Below are positions 16,044-25,723 of a stretch of DNA of 52,861 bases, in pieces. The stretch spans positions 1 through 52,861 of the forward strand of contig CAJFOJ010000046.1 of assembly GCA_904396495.1 (NCBI GenBank), in the 5' to 3' direction. Origin of the DNA: an uncultured Oscillospiraceae bacterium. Lineage in GTDB: Bacteria > Bacillota > Clostridia > Oscillospirales > Ruminococcaceae. Numbering within the stretch: the first letter of the stretch is position 1; each line of letters starts with the position of its first letter. The position numbers and the translations under genes are program-made. The notes under the pieces are model-generated. The model was given only the letters and a program-made list of their open reading frames with translations, did no database searches and was not told the DNA's origin.

Positions 16044-16072
16044 ATCATAGCATTTTCAGAAAAGGGTGTCAA
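16044..16072 (-). promoter_or_regulatory. Promoter of the lysine-riboswitch operon
   Basis: TTGACA (16067-16072) and TATGAT (16044-16049) with a 17-bp spacer. The inferred start at about 16037 lies shortly before the aptamer. Confidence 0.85.
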
Positions 16073-16261
16073 TTCTTTTTTTGTGAAGAAGTGGGCGGTT
16101 TTTATAAAGATTCTGTTCAGTTTGCTGGAAAAAGGGCCGCCTTTATCCAGTTGCGCACAGGCTTCAATTGGACAAGCCCAACCCTTTCAGGGAAAAAACG
16201 CCTCCGCGGACCAATAGAAGCCGCTCCGCGCCGGCCCAAACGATAAAGGAGATTCAGGACT

Positions 16262-17287
16262 TTGAAAACAAGTGACTTTTATTATGACCTTCCTCAGGAG
16301 CTCATCGCCCAAACCCCGCTGGAACGGCGGGACGGGTCGCGGCTCCTCGTCCTCGACCGGCAGACCGGCCAGATCGAGCACCGGCACTTTTACGACATCG
16401 GGGATTTTCTGGAAGAAGGCGACCTTCTCGTCGTCAACAATTCCCGCGTCCTCCCCGCCCGGCTCTACGGGTTTAAGGAGGAGACCGGCTCCCACATGGA
16501 ATTCCTGCTTTTGGAGCAAAAAGAGCAAAACCGCTGGGAAGTGCTGGTAAAACCCGGCAAGAAGGCCAAACCCGGCGCCCGGTTTATCTTCGGGGACGGG
16601 CTTTTAAAGGCCGAGGTACTTAAAATCCTCGACGGCGGCAACCGCCTGGTGGAATTTCAGTGCGAGGGAAATATCTTTTCGGTTCTGGACCAGATCGGGC
16701 AGATGCCCCTCCCCCCCTACATCACCGAAAAGCTAAAAGACAAAGAGCGGTATCAGACCGTCTACTCCAAAGAGCTGGGTTCGGCGGCGGCCCCCACGGC
16801 GGGCCTTCACTTCACCCCCGAGCTGATGGATTCCCTGCGGGCAAAGGGGGTAAACATCGCCGAAGTGACCCTCCACGTGGGACTGGGCACCTTCCGCCCG
16901 GTCAAGGTGGACAATATAGACGAGCACAAAATGCACTCAGAACACTATCACCTGCCCCAGGAGACCGCCGACCTCATCAACAAAACGAAGCAAAACGGCA
17001 AGCGGGTCATCGCCGTGGGCACCACCAGCTGCCGGACGCTGGAGAGCGTGGCGGCCTTCGAAGGCTGCATCAAAGAATCCGACGGCTGGACCAGCATTTT
17101 TATCTACCCGCCCTATGAGTTCAAGTGCATCGACGGGCTCATCACCAACTTCCACCTGCCGGAAAGCACACTCATCATGCTGGTGTCGGCTTTAGCGGGC
17201 TACGACCACACCATGAACGCCTACAAAGAGGCGGTCAAAGAGCGGTATCGGTTTTTCAGCTTCGGCGACGCCATGTTCATCCACTGA
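16262..17287 (+). CDS. queA: S-adenosylmethionine:tRNA ribosyltransferase-isomerase
   Basis: QueA adds the cyclopentene epoxide part to 7-aminomethyl-7-deazaguanine in tRNA during queuosine synthesis. The 341-residue protein opens with [19 protein letters not shown] and contains [41 protein letters not shown] and [17 protein letters not shown], all family motifs. The start is a TTG at 16262, with AAAGGAG upstream; there is no better ATG. It is followed 33 bp later by tgt, the usual partner. Confidence 0.96.
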   Translation: MKTSDFYYDLPQELIAQTPLERRDGSRLLVLDRQTGQIEHRHFYDIGDFLEEGDLLVVNNSRVLPARLYGFKEETGSHMEFLLLEQKEQNRWEVLVKPGKKAKPGARFIFGDGLLKAEVLKILDGGNRLVEFQCEGNIFSVLDQIGQMPLPPYITEKLKDKERYQTVYSKELGSAAAPTAGLHFTPELMDSLRAKGVNIAEVTLHVGLGTFRPVKVDNIDEHKMHSEHYHLPQETADLINKTKQNGKRVIAVGTTSCRTLESVAAFEGCIKESDGWTSIFIYPPYEFKCIDGLITNFHLPESTLIMLVSALAGYDHTMNAYKEAVKERYRFFSFGDAMFIH

Positions 17288-17317
17288 ATTGAGAGTAAAA
17301 TAAACTGTTTGAGGTGA

Positions 17318-18451
<1,134 letters not shown>

Positions 18452-18461
18452 CAAAATTTTC

Positions 18462-18561
18462 GCTCATAGGATGCTGTAGAGCCTGTTTGAGCTTTTCCCG
18501 CCCCCTGCAAAAAGGCGGATGAAGGCTCAACTTTAAAAGAAAGGTTAGCGATGCTATGAGC
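18462..18561 (+). promoter_or_regulatory. Foldable 5' leader that includes the mntP start codon
   Basis: GCTCATAG (18462-18469) is the exact complement of CTATGAGC (18554-18561), which contains the mntP ATG. Nested inside are TTGAGC/GCTCAA (18487-18492 with 18525-18530) and CCGCC/GGCGG (18498-18502 with 18514-18518). Closing the outer helix would hide the start codon. I do not see the conserved GGGGAGUA-type blocks of the yybP-ykoY manganese riboswitch. Confidence 0.45.
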
Positions 18562-19101
18562 CTCATCGAAATCATCCTAGTCGGTATCGGCCTCAGCATG
18601 GATGCTGTGGCCGTTTCTATGTCAAACGGCATGGCCTATCGGGCGCTTCCCAAAAGGAAATGGCCGCTTCCGCCCCTGTTTTTCGGCCTGTTCCAGGGGC
18701 TGATGCCGCTGCTGGGCTTTTTCACCGGCACCCTGTTTGCAAGGTACATCGACCGCTATGCCGAGCTTTTGATCCTCCTGATTTTGGGGTTTATCGGCGG
18801 AAAAATGATTTACGACGGCTTTTGGGAAGGCAAAGAGGAAACGGTCGAAAAATCCCTTTCTTTAAAGCTCATTTTCTTCCAGGCCGTCGCCACTAGCATC
18901 GACGCTTTCGCCGTGGGGATCGGCTTCTGCGCCATGAACGTCAATATCTACTTTGCCTCATTCCTCATCGCCGCCATCACCTTTTTGTTGAGCCTATTGT
19001 CCTTCCTGATCGGGCGGAAATTCGGCGACCTCTTAGGAAACAAAGCGGAAATCTTCGGCGGGACCATCCTCGTCGTGTTGGCGATCAAGGCGGTTTTATA
19101 A
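18556..19101 (+). CDS. mntP: Manganese efflux pump MntP
   Basis: A 181-residue integral membrane protein with six predicted helices in two homologous halves. It is expected to export Mn2+. Each half carries the Asp-containing helix of the family: GIGLSMDAVAVSMSNGM and ATSIDAFAVGIGF. The middle has GFIGGKMIYDGFWEGKEE. It starts at ATG 18556, with AAAGG 11 bp upstream; the start codon is part of a potential leader helix. It lies downstream of tgt by 104 bp and upstream of a strong terminator. Confidence 0.93.
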   Translation: MSLIEIILVGIGLSMDAVAVSMSNGMAYRALPKRKWPLPPLFFGLFQGLMPLLGFFTGTLFARYIDRYAELLILLILGFIGGKMIYDGFWEGKEETVEKSLSLKLIFFQAVATSIDAFAVGIGFCAMNVNIYFASFLIAAITFLLSLLSFLIGRKFGDLLGNKAEIFGGTILVVLAIKAVL

Positions 19102-19102
19102 C

Positions 19103-19138
19103 AAAACCCTCCACCGAAAAAACGGCGGAGGGTTTTTT
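19103..19138. terminator. Terminator after mntP
   Basis: AAAACCCTCC-ACCG and CGGC-GGAGGGTTTT pair across an A6 loop, followed by a T-run. The mirrored A/T ends also suit the convergent minus-strand gene that stops at 19145. Confidence 0.85.
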
Positions 19139-19144
19139 GAAGTA

Positions 19145-19543
19145 TTACATTTCTTTTAAAATATCGGACTTTTTCTGCTGATACTCTTCTTCTGTCAACA
19201 GGCCTTCTTCTTTCATCTGGGCTAATTCTCTCAGTCGGGAAACTGAATCCCCAGCTTTCAGCGATTCAGAATGGCCGGTACCCGGAACATCAACCGTTTG
19301 ATCGGAAGCAGCCGCTTTCCGGCCGAGCACAGGCAAAACAAACAGGCAGATCGCAGCTAAAACAATACCGACACAAAGTCCAGCGATGATCAATACTTTC
19401 ATTGTTTCGTCATCCGCATAGCCTAACGCAGCATTTATAAGAGACTGACTCTCGTACTCATTCAGTTGGTAGCCACAAAAAATCGCTAAAATGACACCTA
19501 TTACGATTCCCGCTATTGCCAAACGCTGCCCTGCTGTCTTCAT
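19145..19543 (-). CDS. Two-helix membrane protein with a C-terminal SHOCT motif
   Basis: A 132-residue protein. Hydrophobic segments lie at about residues 7-24 (LAIAGIVIGVILAIFCGY) and 48-72. The tail after residue 95 has the SHOCT pattern: RLRELAQMKEEGLLTEEEYQ, then KKSDILKEM. SHOCT is a short oligomerisation motif found at the ends of many small membrane proteins. It is convergent with mntP. Function is unknown. Confidence 0.75.
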   Translation of the reverse strand: MKTAGQRLAIAGIVIGVILAIFCGYQLNEYESQSLINAALGYADDETMKVLIIAGLCVGIVLAAICLFVLPVLGRKAAASDQTVDVPGTGHSESLKAGDSVSRLRELAQMKEEGLLTEEEYQQKKSDILKEM

Positions 19544-19601
19544 CTATACCATCCTTTTATATTCCAATGTAATTCGCAGGCTCAGGCCTGCGGGGGTAAC
19601 A

Positions 19602-20069
19602 TTATCTTCTTTTCTGATAGGAGCCCCGGCGGTTGTCGGTGGCCCGTTTCAAATCGGAAATCTTTTCGTCGCTTTTCTGCATAAACTTGCTGAGCATGTC
19701 CTCAAAGGATTTGCTCCCCTCCTGATGGGGGACGTACTCCTGGGGAGGGTGATCCATCCGCCCATGGCCAGGGGCGTTTCCGCTGTTGGCTGAACGGGGA
19801 GGGCGGTTTTGGCTGCGCGGAGCGGGCGGAGGCGTGTCCACCGCGCGTTTCATCGACAAACTGATCTTTCCATCCTCTGCGATGTTGAGCACCTTGACCT
19901 TGACCATCTGGCCCTGGGTGATAAAATCGGAAATCTCTTTGACAAAGGTCGACGCCACCTCAGAGATGTGGACCATCCCGGTGGTGCCGGGTGCAATCTC
20001 CACAAAAGCGCCGAACTTTGTAATGCCGGTTACTTTGCCTTCGTAAATTTTTCCTACTTCAAGCTGCAT
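19602..20069 (-). CDS. yabR: S1-domain RNA-binding protein YabR-like
   Basis: A 155-residue protein with one N-terminal S1 domain (residues 1-75): GKIYEGKVTGITKFGAFVEI, GMVHISEVA, then VKVKVLNIAEDGKISLSMKR. The rest is a Pro/Arg/Asn-rich tail, disordered in appearance, ending in basic residues. It follows the DivIC-like gene by 33 bp, as yabR does in Bacillus. Binding to RNA or the ribosome is known for the family; the exact role is not. Confidence 0.88.
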   Translation of the reverse strand: MQLEVGKIYEGKVTGITKFGAFVEIAPGTTGMVHISEVASTFVKEISDFITQGQMVKVKVLNIAEDGKISLSMKRAVDTPPPAPRSQNRPPRSANSGNAPGHGRMDHPPQEYVPHQEGSKSFEDMLSKFMQKSDEKISDLKRATDNRRGSYQKRR

Positions 20070-20102
20070 AAAAGTCTGATGTGCCTCCTTAAATATACAA
20101 AA

Positions 20103-20405
20103 CTATTGGTTGCCGGACGTATTGAAGAAAACCCTTTCGTCCGGGAAGATGAGCCCTAGCTTCTCCCGAGCCATCTTGATGATAAATTCCTTGTCGGAGC
20201 CCTGGTCAATCAGGCCCTGCATCTCATCATTGAGGATTTTCTGCTCCTCACACTGCTGGTTGACAGCCTCGGTTTTGCTTTTGAGTGCGGCCTGATCCAT
20301 GTACAATACGACGCAGGAACCGGCCAAATAACAGCACATGGCAACAATGGCAACGTTGACAATACGGTTAATTTTGCTCTTTTTGCGTTTCACAGTCAGC
20401 TTCAC
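20103..20405 (-). CDS. divIC: DivIC/FtsB-like septum formation initiator
   Basis: About 100 residues: basic N-terminus (VKRKKSKINR), one membrane helix (IVNVAIVAMCCYLAGSCVVLY), a coiled-coil (ALKSKTEAVNQQCEEQKILNDEM) and the family ending AREKLGLIFPDERVFF. DivIC works with FtsL and DivIB at the division septum. The start is uncertain: GTG at 20405 or 20393 are closest to GGGGAG, while an ATG at 20444 would overlap yabQ by 77 bp and lacks a ribosome site. Position between yabQ and yabR supports the call. Confidence 0.85.
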   Translation of the reverse strand: MKLTVKRKKSKINRIVNVAIVAMCCYLAGSCVVLYMDQAALKSKTEAVNQQCEEQKILNDEMQGLIDQGSDKEFIIKMAREKLGLIFPDERVFFNTSGNQ

Positions 20406-20919
20406 TCTCCCCAGCACATTGTATTTTCTGATGATTGGTTTCATTATACAACAACTTGCCATGGCGTTTCAAGTGAAACTTTAAGCCAAAAAAGCCCTTC
20501 GGCAATTTTTGTGAAATCTGCCGAAATATTCTTTTGATTTTCGTGCAAATATACTTCATGAATTTGACGACCGGCTTGACCAAAATCCTGTGGAGGAACC
20601 GCAAAACCGCTTTGACGCCGTTGATGATGGATTTAGCGGCACGGAATACCAGCACCCCCACCGTAAAGTAATAGAGGATAAAGCCCAAAATCTCCCCGAT
20701 GGCCACGAAAACCCGGAAGTACCCATTGCAGAAATTGACGCAAAAAACAAAGGTGGCCAAGGTGGCGATGATGACAAAAATGCCGTCCTCGATGAACACC
20801 GCGGCCTTGCCGCCCGGGAAGGCCAGCCGCAGGATGCGGAACAAGTCGTATACCATGGCCAATCCGCAGCCCAACAGGCAGGAATAGAGAAAAATCAGCG
20901 TCTCTTCTGCAACCGTCAC
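20368..20919 (-). CDS. yabQ: Spore cortex biosynthesis protein YabQ
   Basis: An inner-membrane protein of 183 residues needed for spore cortex formation in Bacillus. It has at least three hydrophobic segments: ETLIFLYSCLLGCGLAMVYD, then FVIIATLATFVFCVNF, then GFILYYFTVGVLVF. A basic, helix-rich C-terminal part follows. The conserved N-terminal pattern with MVYDLFRILR is clear. I choose GTG at 20919, since GGAGGG lies 6 bp before it; an ATG at 20943 has no such site. Its end overlaps the following divIC-like gene by up to 38 bp. Confidence 0.9.
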   Translation of the reverse strand: MTVAEETLIFLYSCLLGCGLAMVYDLFRILRLAFPGGKAAVFIEDGIFVIIATLATFVFCVNFCNGYFRVFVAIGEILGFILYYFTVGVLVFRAAKSIINGVKAVLRFLHRILVKPVVKFMKYICTKIKRIFRQISQKLPKGFFGLKFHLKRHGKLLYNETNHQKIQCAGESEADCETQKEQN

Positions 20920-21030
20920 AAAAAGCCCTCCATTGCTGAACAAATTGAAAAACGTCCCGCCGCTTATCCCGGCGCCGCAACAGATAGCCGGCCGGTTCCG
21001 GCCTTAAGCGCGGCGCCAATCAATCCGGCG

Positions 21031-21324
21031 CTATTTGAACAGCTTGGAAAGCAAGGAACTCCCCTTTGCCTTCTCATCAGAGGAATATTCCAGCGAATAG
21101 ATTTCCCCCTCCATAGAAAAATCCCCGTCGTCGACGCTGAAGGAGTTGACGTGGAGGTTTTGGCCCCGCACCGTCAGCTTTCCCATGTTGGTGAAGAGGA
21201 TGACCAGCGTCTCGTCAAAGCAGTCCACGTCCTGGACGCCGGAAACCGATAGCTTTTTCCGGTCCTCCATGATGATGTTGTGGGGCAATTTTAGAGATTT
21301 TACTTCTTGCATCATTTGTGTCAC
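21031..21324 (-). CDS. yabP: Sporulation protein YabP
   Basis: A 97-residue protein of the YabP/YqfC family, with the typical LKLPHNIIMEDRKKLSVSGV, FDETLVILFTNMGKLTVRG and LHVNSFSVDDGDFSMEG segments. YabP is needed for cortex assembly and is made in the mother cell under sigma-E in Bacillus. AATGGAGTG precedes the ATG. A sigma-E-like promoter lies about 130 bp upstream, after the rqcP stop, so yabP-yabQ may be a separate sporulation transcript within the cluster. Confidence 0.93.
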   Translation of the reverse strand: MTQMMQEVKSLKLPHNIIMEDRKKLSVSGVQDVDCFDETLVILFTNMGKLTVRGQNLHVNSFSVDDGDFSMEGEIYSLEYSSDEKAKGSSLLSKLFK

Positions 21325-21449
21325 TCCATTTACATCCAGTGTCGTTTCAGGCAGCGCCCTTCAAAAGCGGGCGGATTTCCCCAAGCCGGGGACAGGCCCT
21401 GATTTACGGCAGGCGCTTTCGCCGCCTCCCCAATGAAAAGCCTTGCTAC

Positions 21450-21478
21450 ACTATATTCCATGGAGCGGACAAATATGC
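21450..21478 (-). promoter_or_regulatory. Candidate sigma-E promoter for yabP-yabQ
   Basis: On the minus strand GCATATT (21472-21478) is followed after 14 bp by AATATAGT (21450-21457). The sigma-E consensus in Bacillus is close to KMATATT, 14-15 bp, CATACANT. The only gene directly downstream is the sporulation gene yabP, which supports the match. Confidence 0.6.
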
Positions 21479-21479
21479 C

Positions 21480-21722
21480 CTATTCTTCCACCACAGCGTA
21501 CTGGTCGGCGGCGGTTTCCTTGGTGGCGTATTCCGACACATTGAGCACCTTGACGGTCAGGGGCTTGCCCATATTGATGGTGATTTTGTCCCCCACCTTG
21601 ACGTTGTAGGACGCCCTGGCCTCGACGCCGTTGACGAGGATCCGCCCCGCGTCACAGGCCTCGTTGGCGACAGTCCGGCGCTTGATGAGCCGGGTGACTT
21701 TCAGGTATTTATCCAACCTCAT
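21480..21722 (-). CDS. rqcP: S4-domain protein RqcP (YabO)
   Basis: An 80-residue S4-domain protein. Homologs bind stalled 50S-peptidyl-tRNA complexes and help RqcH add alanine tails in ribosome quality control. The S4 core is MRLDKYLKVTRLIKRRTVAN, followed by ACDAGRILVNG, then KVGDKITINMG. The second ATG at 21722 gives the family N-terminus and proper spacing from AAAGGA; the ATG at 21731 is too close. It lies between hup and yabP, the usual clostridial order. Confidence 0.92.
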   Translation of the reverse strand: MRLDKYLKVTRLIKRRTVANEACDAGRILVNGVEARASYNVKVGDKITINMGKPLTVKVLNVSEYATKETAADQYAVVEE

Positions 21723-21835
21723 ATCGATCATTTCCTTTCAAAGGTTTCAAAATGAGCCCCTTTACAGAGTGCCCACAAAAAACAAAATCCCATACCGGAA
21801 AACGGTACAGGACTTTGATAGCATTTGAAACAGAC

Positions 21836-22111
21836 TTATTTCGCAACTGCCTCTTTCAGGGCTTTGCCGGCTTTGAAAGCGGGAACTTTTGTAGCGGCGA
21901 TGGTGATCTTCTCGCCGGTAGCGGGGTTTTTGCCCTCTCTAGCAGCGCGATCGCGAACTTCAAATGTACCAAAACCTACCAGCTGGATTTTCTCGCCGCC
22001 AGCCAGAGCTTCCGAGATGCTGTCGAGCACTGCGGCAACCGCTTTGTCAGCGTCTTTCTTGGAAAAACCGGTTTTTTCAGCTACAACACTGATCAATTCT
22101 GTTTTAGTCAT
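21836..22111 (-). CDS. hup: HU-family DNA-binding protein
   Basis: A 91-residue nucleoid protein. It has the dimerisation start [20 protein letters not shown], the signature [21 protein letters not shown], and a beta-arm segment ending [20 protein letters not shown] precedes the ATG. It sits between mazG (yabN) and rqcP, where many Clostridia have hup and Bacillus does not. Confidence 0.97.
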   Translation of the reverse strand: MTKTELISVVAEKTGFSKKDADKAVAAVLDSISEALAGGEKIQLVGFGTFEVRDRAAREGKNPATGEKITIAATKVPAFKAGKALKEAVAK

Positions 22112-22153
22112 GATAATAGACCTCCATTATTTTTTAATATCCAAGGTTTGCAC

Positions 22154-23002
22154 CTAGATTAACTGTTCCTTTGCCTTTTTCCAAAGGCGGTTTAGTGTGT
22201 CGAAGTCCGCTTCATCCATCCGGATGCCCTCCGCTTGGGCCAGCTGCTCCACTTTTTCAAAGCGTGCGACGAATTTTTCACAGGAACGGCCCAATGCCTG
22301 TTCCGCGTCCAATTTGAGCTTCTCCGCCACATTGGTGCAGGAAAAAAGCAGATCGCCCAGTTCCTCCTCCATGTGGTCGCGGTCGCCCTCCTCGATGGAT
22401 TCCCACAGCTCGCCGACCTCGTTTTCCAAGTCCTCAAAAGCGCCCTCCACATCGGGGTAGCACATACCGGCCTTGGCAGCCCGGTGGGCGATTTTCTCGC
22501 TGCGCATCAGCGCCGGGAAGACGGCGGGGACGGATTTTAAAGTCTGGGTAAAATTCTCGGTTCCCTTGACTTTATTCTTAATGGCCTCCCAGTTGTTTAA
22601 CACCTCGCCGGAGTCCTTGACTTCCACTTCCCCAAAGACGTGGGGGTGGCGGATAATGAGCTTGTTGCAGAGCTCAGTGACCACGTCGTCAAAGGTAAAG
22701 GCGCCGGTTTCCTCCTCCATCTGGGTGTGGAACACCACCTGCAAGAGCACGTCGCCCAACTCCTCCCGGAGCAGGGCCACATCGCCTTTGTCGATGGCCT
22801 CGACAGCCTCGTAAGTCTCCTCGATAAAATTCTTGCGGATGCTCTTGTGATCCTGTTCCCGATCCCAAGGACACCCCTCTTCGCTGCGCAGCAGTTTCAT
22901 GATGGCCCGCAGGTCGGAAATATCGTACCGTTCTTTTCTTTGAAAGTCCAGAATAATCCCTCTTTTGCCGTATGATACCGGTACATCCAGTACATTGTAC
23001 AT
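22154..23002 (-). CDS. mazG: Nucleoside triphosphate pyrophosphohydrolase MazG (YabN C-terminal type)
   Basis: A 282-residue protein that hydrolyses nucleoside triphosphates to monophosphate and pyrophosphate, cleaning the nucleotide pool. Two MazG repeats are visible. The first has GCPWDREQDHKSIRKNFIEE and ALLREELGDVLLQVVFH; the second has EVGELWESIEE and HMEEELGDLLFSC. The Bacillus YabN methylase domain is absent. The true N-terminus is uncertain: the ATG at 23002 has only a weak AGGG site, and family homology begins near residue 20. The start codon lies directly after the flippase stop (23004). Confidence 0.92.
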   Translation of the reverse strand: MYNVLDVPVSYGKRGIILDFQRKERYDISDLRAIMKLLRSEEGCPWDREQDHKSIRKNFIEETYEAVEAIDKGDVALLREELGDVLLQVVFHTQMEEETGAFTFDDVVTELCNKLIIRHPHVFGEVEVKDSGEVLNNWEAIKNKVKGTENFTQTLKSVPAVFPALMRSEKIAHRAAKAGMCYPDVEGAFEDLENEVGELWESIEEGDRDHMEEELGDLLFSCTNVAEKLKLDAEQALGRSCEKFVARFEKVEQLAQAEGIRMDEADFDTLNRLWKKAKEQLI

Positions 23003-23003
23003 T

Positions 23004-24746
23004 TTACCCTAATAATTTGTATTTTGCAAGTAGTTTTGCAAATTTTTCTCCTTTTGGGAGCATTAATACGTCATCTTTTGAAATTGCCCGCAGCAAAAGG
23101 AGCAACAGAAGGTATACAAAGGCCGCGGCGGCGATGGCGATGAGGGTTTTAAAGTTCCCGTCCATCACCCTGCCTAAGAGGTCGTAACAGACCTTTCCGG
23201 TCACTCCGCAGAGAAATCCCGCCACAATAGGCTTGAGCATCAGGCGGACAAACCGGAAGGGAATCCCGGTAATTTTTTTAAGGTTTACAAGGCAGAGCAC
23301 CAGAATCGACAGATAACAGGCCGCTGTGCCCAGCGCCGCGCCCTTGACGTTAAAGAAAGGCGTCGAGATGGTGACCCAGTTGACCACGAATTTGAGCACC
23401 GCCCCCACCAGCATGAACTTGGGCGGCAGATCGGCCCTGCCGAGGCCCTGCAGCACCGCAAAAAGCGGCACCGTAAGCCCCAAAAAGATGAGGCTTAACC
23501 CCTGCCAGCTCAAAACCCCGGAGGCGATTGCCACTTCGGCGTGCTTTGCCGGGTAAAGGAGACTCAAAATGGGGTTTGCCAGGAAAAAGATGCCAAAGCT
23601 GGCCGGTACGGCGATGAGGCAGGTCATCCGAATCACCGATTCGATGTTCACCTTCACCGAGCGCATCCTTTTGGCCTCCCAGGCCGCGGTCACGTTTGGA
23701 AGGGCGCTTTTCCCGAAAATACTGGTAAAAGCGGGCACCAGGTTAAAGATCGACAAAGCGTAGCCGCTGTAGGAGCCGAAGATGAAATTGGCGGCCTCGG
23801 AGGCGGTGGCCCCCACGCTGAGGTTTTCCCCAAACACCGCCATCATCCCGGCGTAGTTCTGCTCAAAGCCCGCCCCCAGCCGGTTGATAATGGTCAGGGT
23901 GTCGATGAGCTGAGCCACGTTCATGACGATAGACCCGAGGGAGATGGGGATGGCAATTTTTAAAAGCCTGACAATGAGCACCCGGGTGCGCATGGGCTTG
24001 GGGGAGTATTTTAGATCCTCACCCGTTATGTCGTCCCCCTTCATCTTGTGCCGGATGAGGAGGAAGGCGGTTCCCACAAAGGTGCTGAGGGTCACGCCGA
24101 AGATGGCCCCCGCCGACGCCACCGGCATGATGGCGGCCCTGGCCTGGGCCTCGGTGGAGACCACCTTGCCGAAGACGGTGCCGCCCGCTTCAAACTGGGC
24201 CATTCCCACCTGCAATGCGATGATCGACAGGGCCAGGCCAAAGACCAGCTTCGCCACCACCTCGACGATCTGGGAAACCGCCGTGGGGGTCATGTTCCGA
24301 AGCCCTTCGTAGTAGCCCCGGTAAGCGGACATGACACAGCCGAAGAAAATCGCCGGCGAAATGGCGATGACCGACAGCCAGGCGTTTTGGTTGTCTGCCA
24401 TTTTGACGTAGAGCCAGGAAAAGGCCACCATGAGGATGCACCCGATGAGGCCCATGAAGAAAAAGAGCCGGACCGAAATTTTATGGACCTTCCGAATATC
24501 CCGGTAGCGGTTGTGGACCGACTGCTCAGCGACCATCTTGGCGATCGCCGCCGGAAGGCCCGCCGTCGAAAAGGCAAAAATCATCGAAAAGACGCTGTAG
24601 GCGGTGGAGAAATACCCCATGCCGTCGCCGTCCAAAATATTCCCCAACGGGATTTTGAAAACCGCGCCGATGAGCTTGACGATAATCATCGAGGCCGCCA
24701 AAATGCTGGCGCCCTGCAGCAGGCTTTGTCCCTTACCCTTTTGCAA
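23004..24746 (-). CDS. yabM: MOP-superfamily polysaccharide flippase, SpoVB/YabM-like
   Basis: A 580-residue polytopic membrane protein with about 14 hydrophobic segments, of the oligosaccharide/lipid-II flippase superfamily. The N-terminal helix carries SLLQGASILAASMIIVKLIG and the conserved GAVFKIPLGNILDGDGMGYF loop. Further on are YRGYYEGLRNMTPTA and the helix-rich C-terminus. The likely start is a TTG at 24746, 9 bp after AGGAG. Position just before mazG matches yabM-yabN of Bacillus, so transport of a wall or cortex precursor is likely. Confidence 0.88.
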   Translation of the reverse strand: MQKGKGQSLLQGASILAASMIIVKLIGAVFKIPLGNILDGDGMGYFSTAYSVFSMIFAFSTAGLPAAIAKMVAEQSVHNRYRDIRKVHKISVRLFFFMGLIGCILMVAFSWLYVKMADNQNAWLSVIAISPAIFFGCVMSAYRGYYEGLRNMTPTAVSQIVEVVAKLVFGLALSIIALQVGMAQFEAGGTVFGKVVSTEAQARAAIMPVASAGAIFGVTLSTFVGTAFLLIRHKMKGDDITGEDLKYSPKPMRTRVLIVRLLKIAIPISLGSIVMNVAQLIDTLTIINRLGAGFEQNYAGMMAVFGENLSVGATASEAANFIFGSYSGYALSIFNLVPAFTSIFGKSALPNVTAAWEAKRMRSVKVNIESVIRMTCLIAVPASFGIFFLANPILSLLYPAKHAEVAIASGVLSWQGLSLIFLGLTVPLFAVLQGLGRADLPPKFMLVGAVLKFVVNWVTISTPFFNVKGAALGTAACYLSILVLCLVNLKKITGIPFRFVRLMLKPIVAGFLCGVTGKVCYDLLGRVMDGNFKTLIAIAAAAFVYLLLLLLLRAISKDDVLMLPKGEKFAKLLAKYKLLG

Positions 24747-24755
24747 ATAAAACAA

Positions 24756-25150
24756 CTCCTATGGCGCCGCCGCGCAACGGCAAGCACCGGATAGATTCCG
24801 CGATATTCTTCCCATCCCCAAAGGCCGCCGTAAAACAGGGCCTTTGTACAACAGGGCGGGCAACTCGCGAGTCAAACGGTGCTTAAAATTGCGCCGTGCC
24901 GCCGTCAATTTCATATCAGAAGAAATGACACGGTCAAACCATACCGCCGCGAAGGCCTAAAAAGCCTCCGCAGCGGTACTTTTCACGTCCTTTATTTTGA
25001 AAGCAACAAAATTCCAAGGCAGAATCCGCCCCGATCCGCAAGCTTGGGCCGCGTATGAGGTCGGTTTTTTATTGTGAAACAACAAGGCTCTGAGAGCAGT
25101 GTCCGTCCAGTACCCGCCCCCAATCTAGGCTGCGCCCGGCGGGCGCGTCC
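24756..25150. other. Intergenic region with one hairpin and a possible promoter
   Basis: No gene is supported in this 395-bp stretch. TACCGCCGCGAAGGC and GCCTCCGCAGCGGTA (24942-24978) form a 15-bp stem with two mismatches and a 7-nt loop, with only a short CTTTT after it on the plus strand. On the minus strand TTGACC (24932-24937), 16 bp, TATGAA (24910-24915) could start the yabM transcript about 155 nt before its TTG. Confidence 0.4.
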
Positions 25151-25603
25151 TCATTGCTGATCCGCTTGCTCCTTTTCCTCTGCGCAGCCGTCGCTTTCCG
25201 AGGCTTTCTCCTCATCTACAACGGGGGCGTCGTCCTGCTGGACTTGGACGAGCCGGTTGCCGCATTTCATACAATAGAAAGCTTCCTTGTCGTTTTTGGC
25301 GCCGCAGGCGGGGCAGAGCTTTTGCTCTTTTTTCTCGGCGATTTTCTCGCTGATTTCCTGGAGGGCGTTTTTCACTTCCTCGATCTCAGAGGCCAGCGAA
25401 TCGATCAGCTCTTTGTTGTCGTATTCCGATTTCATCATGGAATAGACCGCGCTCCCCAGCTTTTCATAGAGGGAGCGGAGTTCATTCGAAAGCTGGCTGC
25501 TCTGGTATTTGAGCTTGGAAAGCTCCACTACATCGTCGGTTTTCTTGCCTGCGTAATCCACTACGTTTTTGGCGCCCGCCATCAAATCTTCAAAAATACC
25601 CAT
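25151..25603 (-). CDS. Coiled-coil protein with a C-terminal zinc ribbon
   Basis: A 150-residue soluble protein: N-terminal helix (GIFEDLMAGAKNVVDYAGKK), a long helical part (SKLKYQSSQLSNELRSLYEK and EEVKNALQEISEKIAEKK), then a zinc ribbon CPACGAKNDKEAFYCMKCG and an acidic tail. The start at 25603 is chosen from AAAGGA 9 bp upstream and because the N-terminal helix then begins the protein. Similar proteins are common and uncharacterised in Clostridia. Confidence 0.75.
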   Translation of the reverse strand: MGIFEDLMAGAKNVVDYAGKKTDDVVELSKLKYQSSQLSNELRSLYEKLGSAVYSMMKSEYDNKELIDSLASEIEEVKNALQEISEKIAEKKEQKLCPACGAKNDKEAFYCMKCGNRLVQVQQDDAPVVDEEKASESDGCAEEKEQADQQ

Positions 25604-25723
25604 TGTATCAGTCCTTTCCAAAACGGTTGCAATCATATGGATGACCCGGAGGGCTTCCCCGCCGGTATCCCCATTATAAGCCATAAATTCCCTCAAATCA
25701 ATAAGAAACTGTAAACATCGCCG

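Noticed and set aside
18462-18561. yybP-ykoY manganese riboswitch before mntP
   Set aside because: The conserved GGGGAGUA and CGACCUGA-like blocks are not present; only generic helices are seen.
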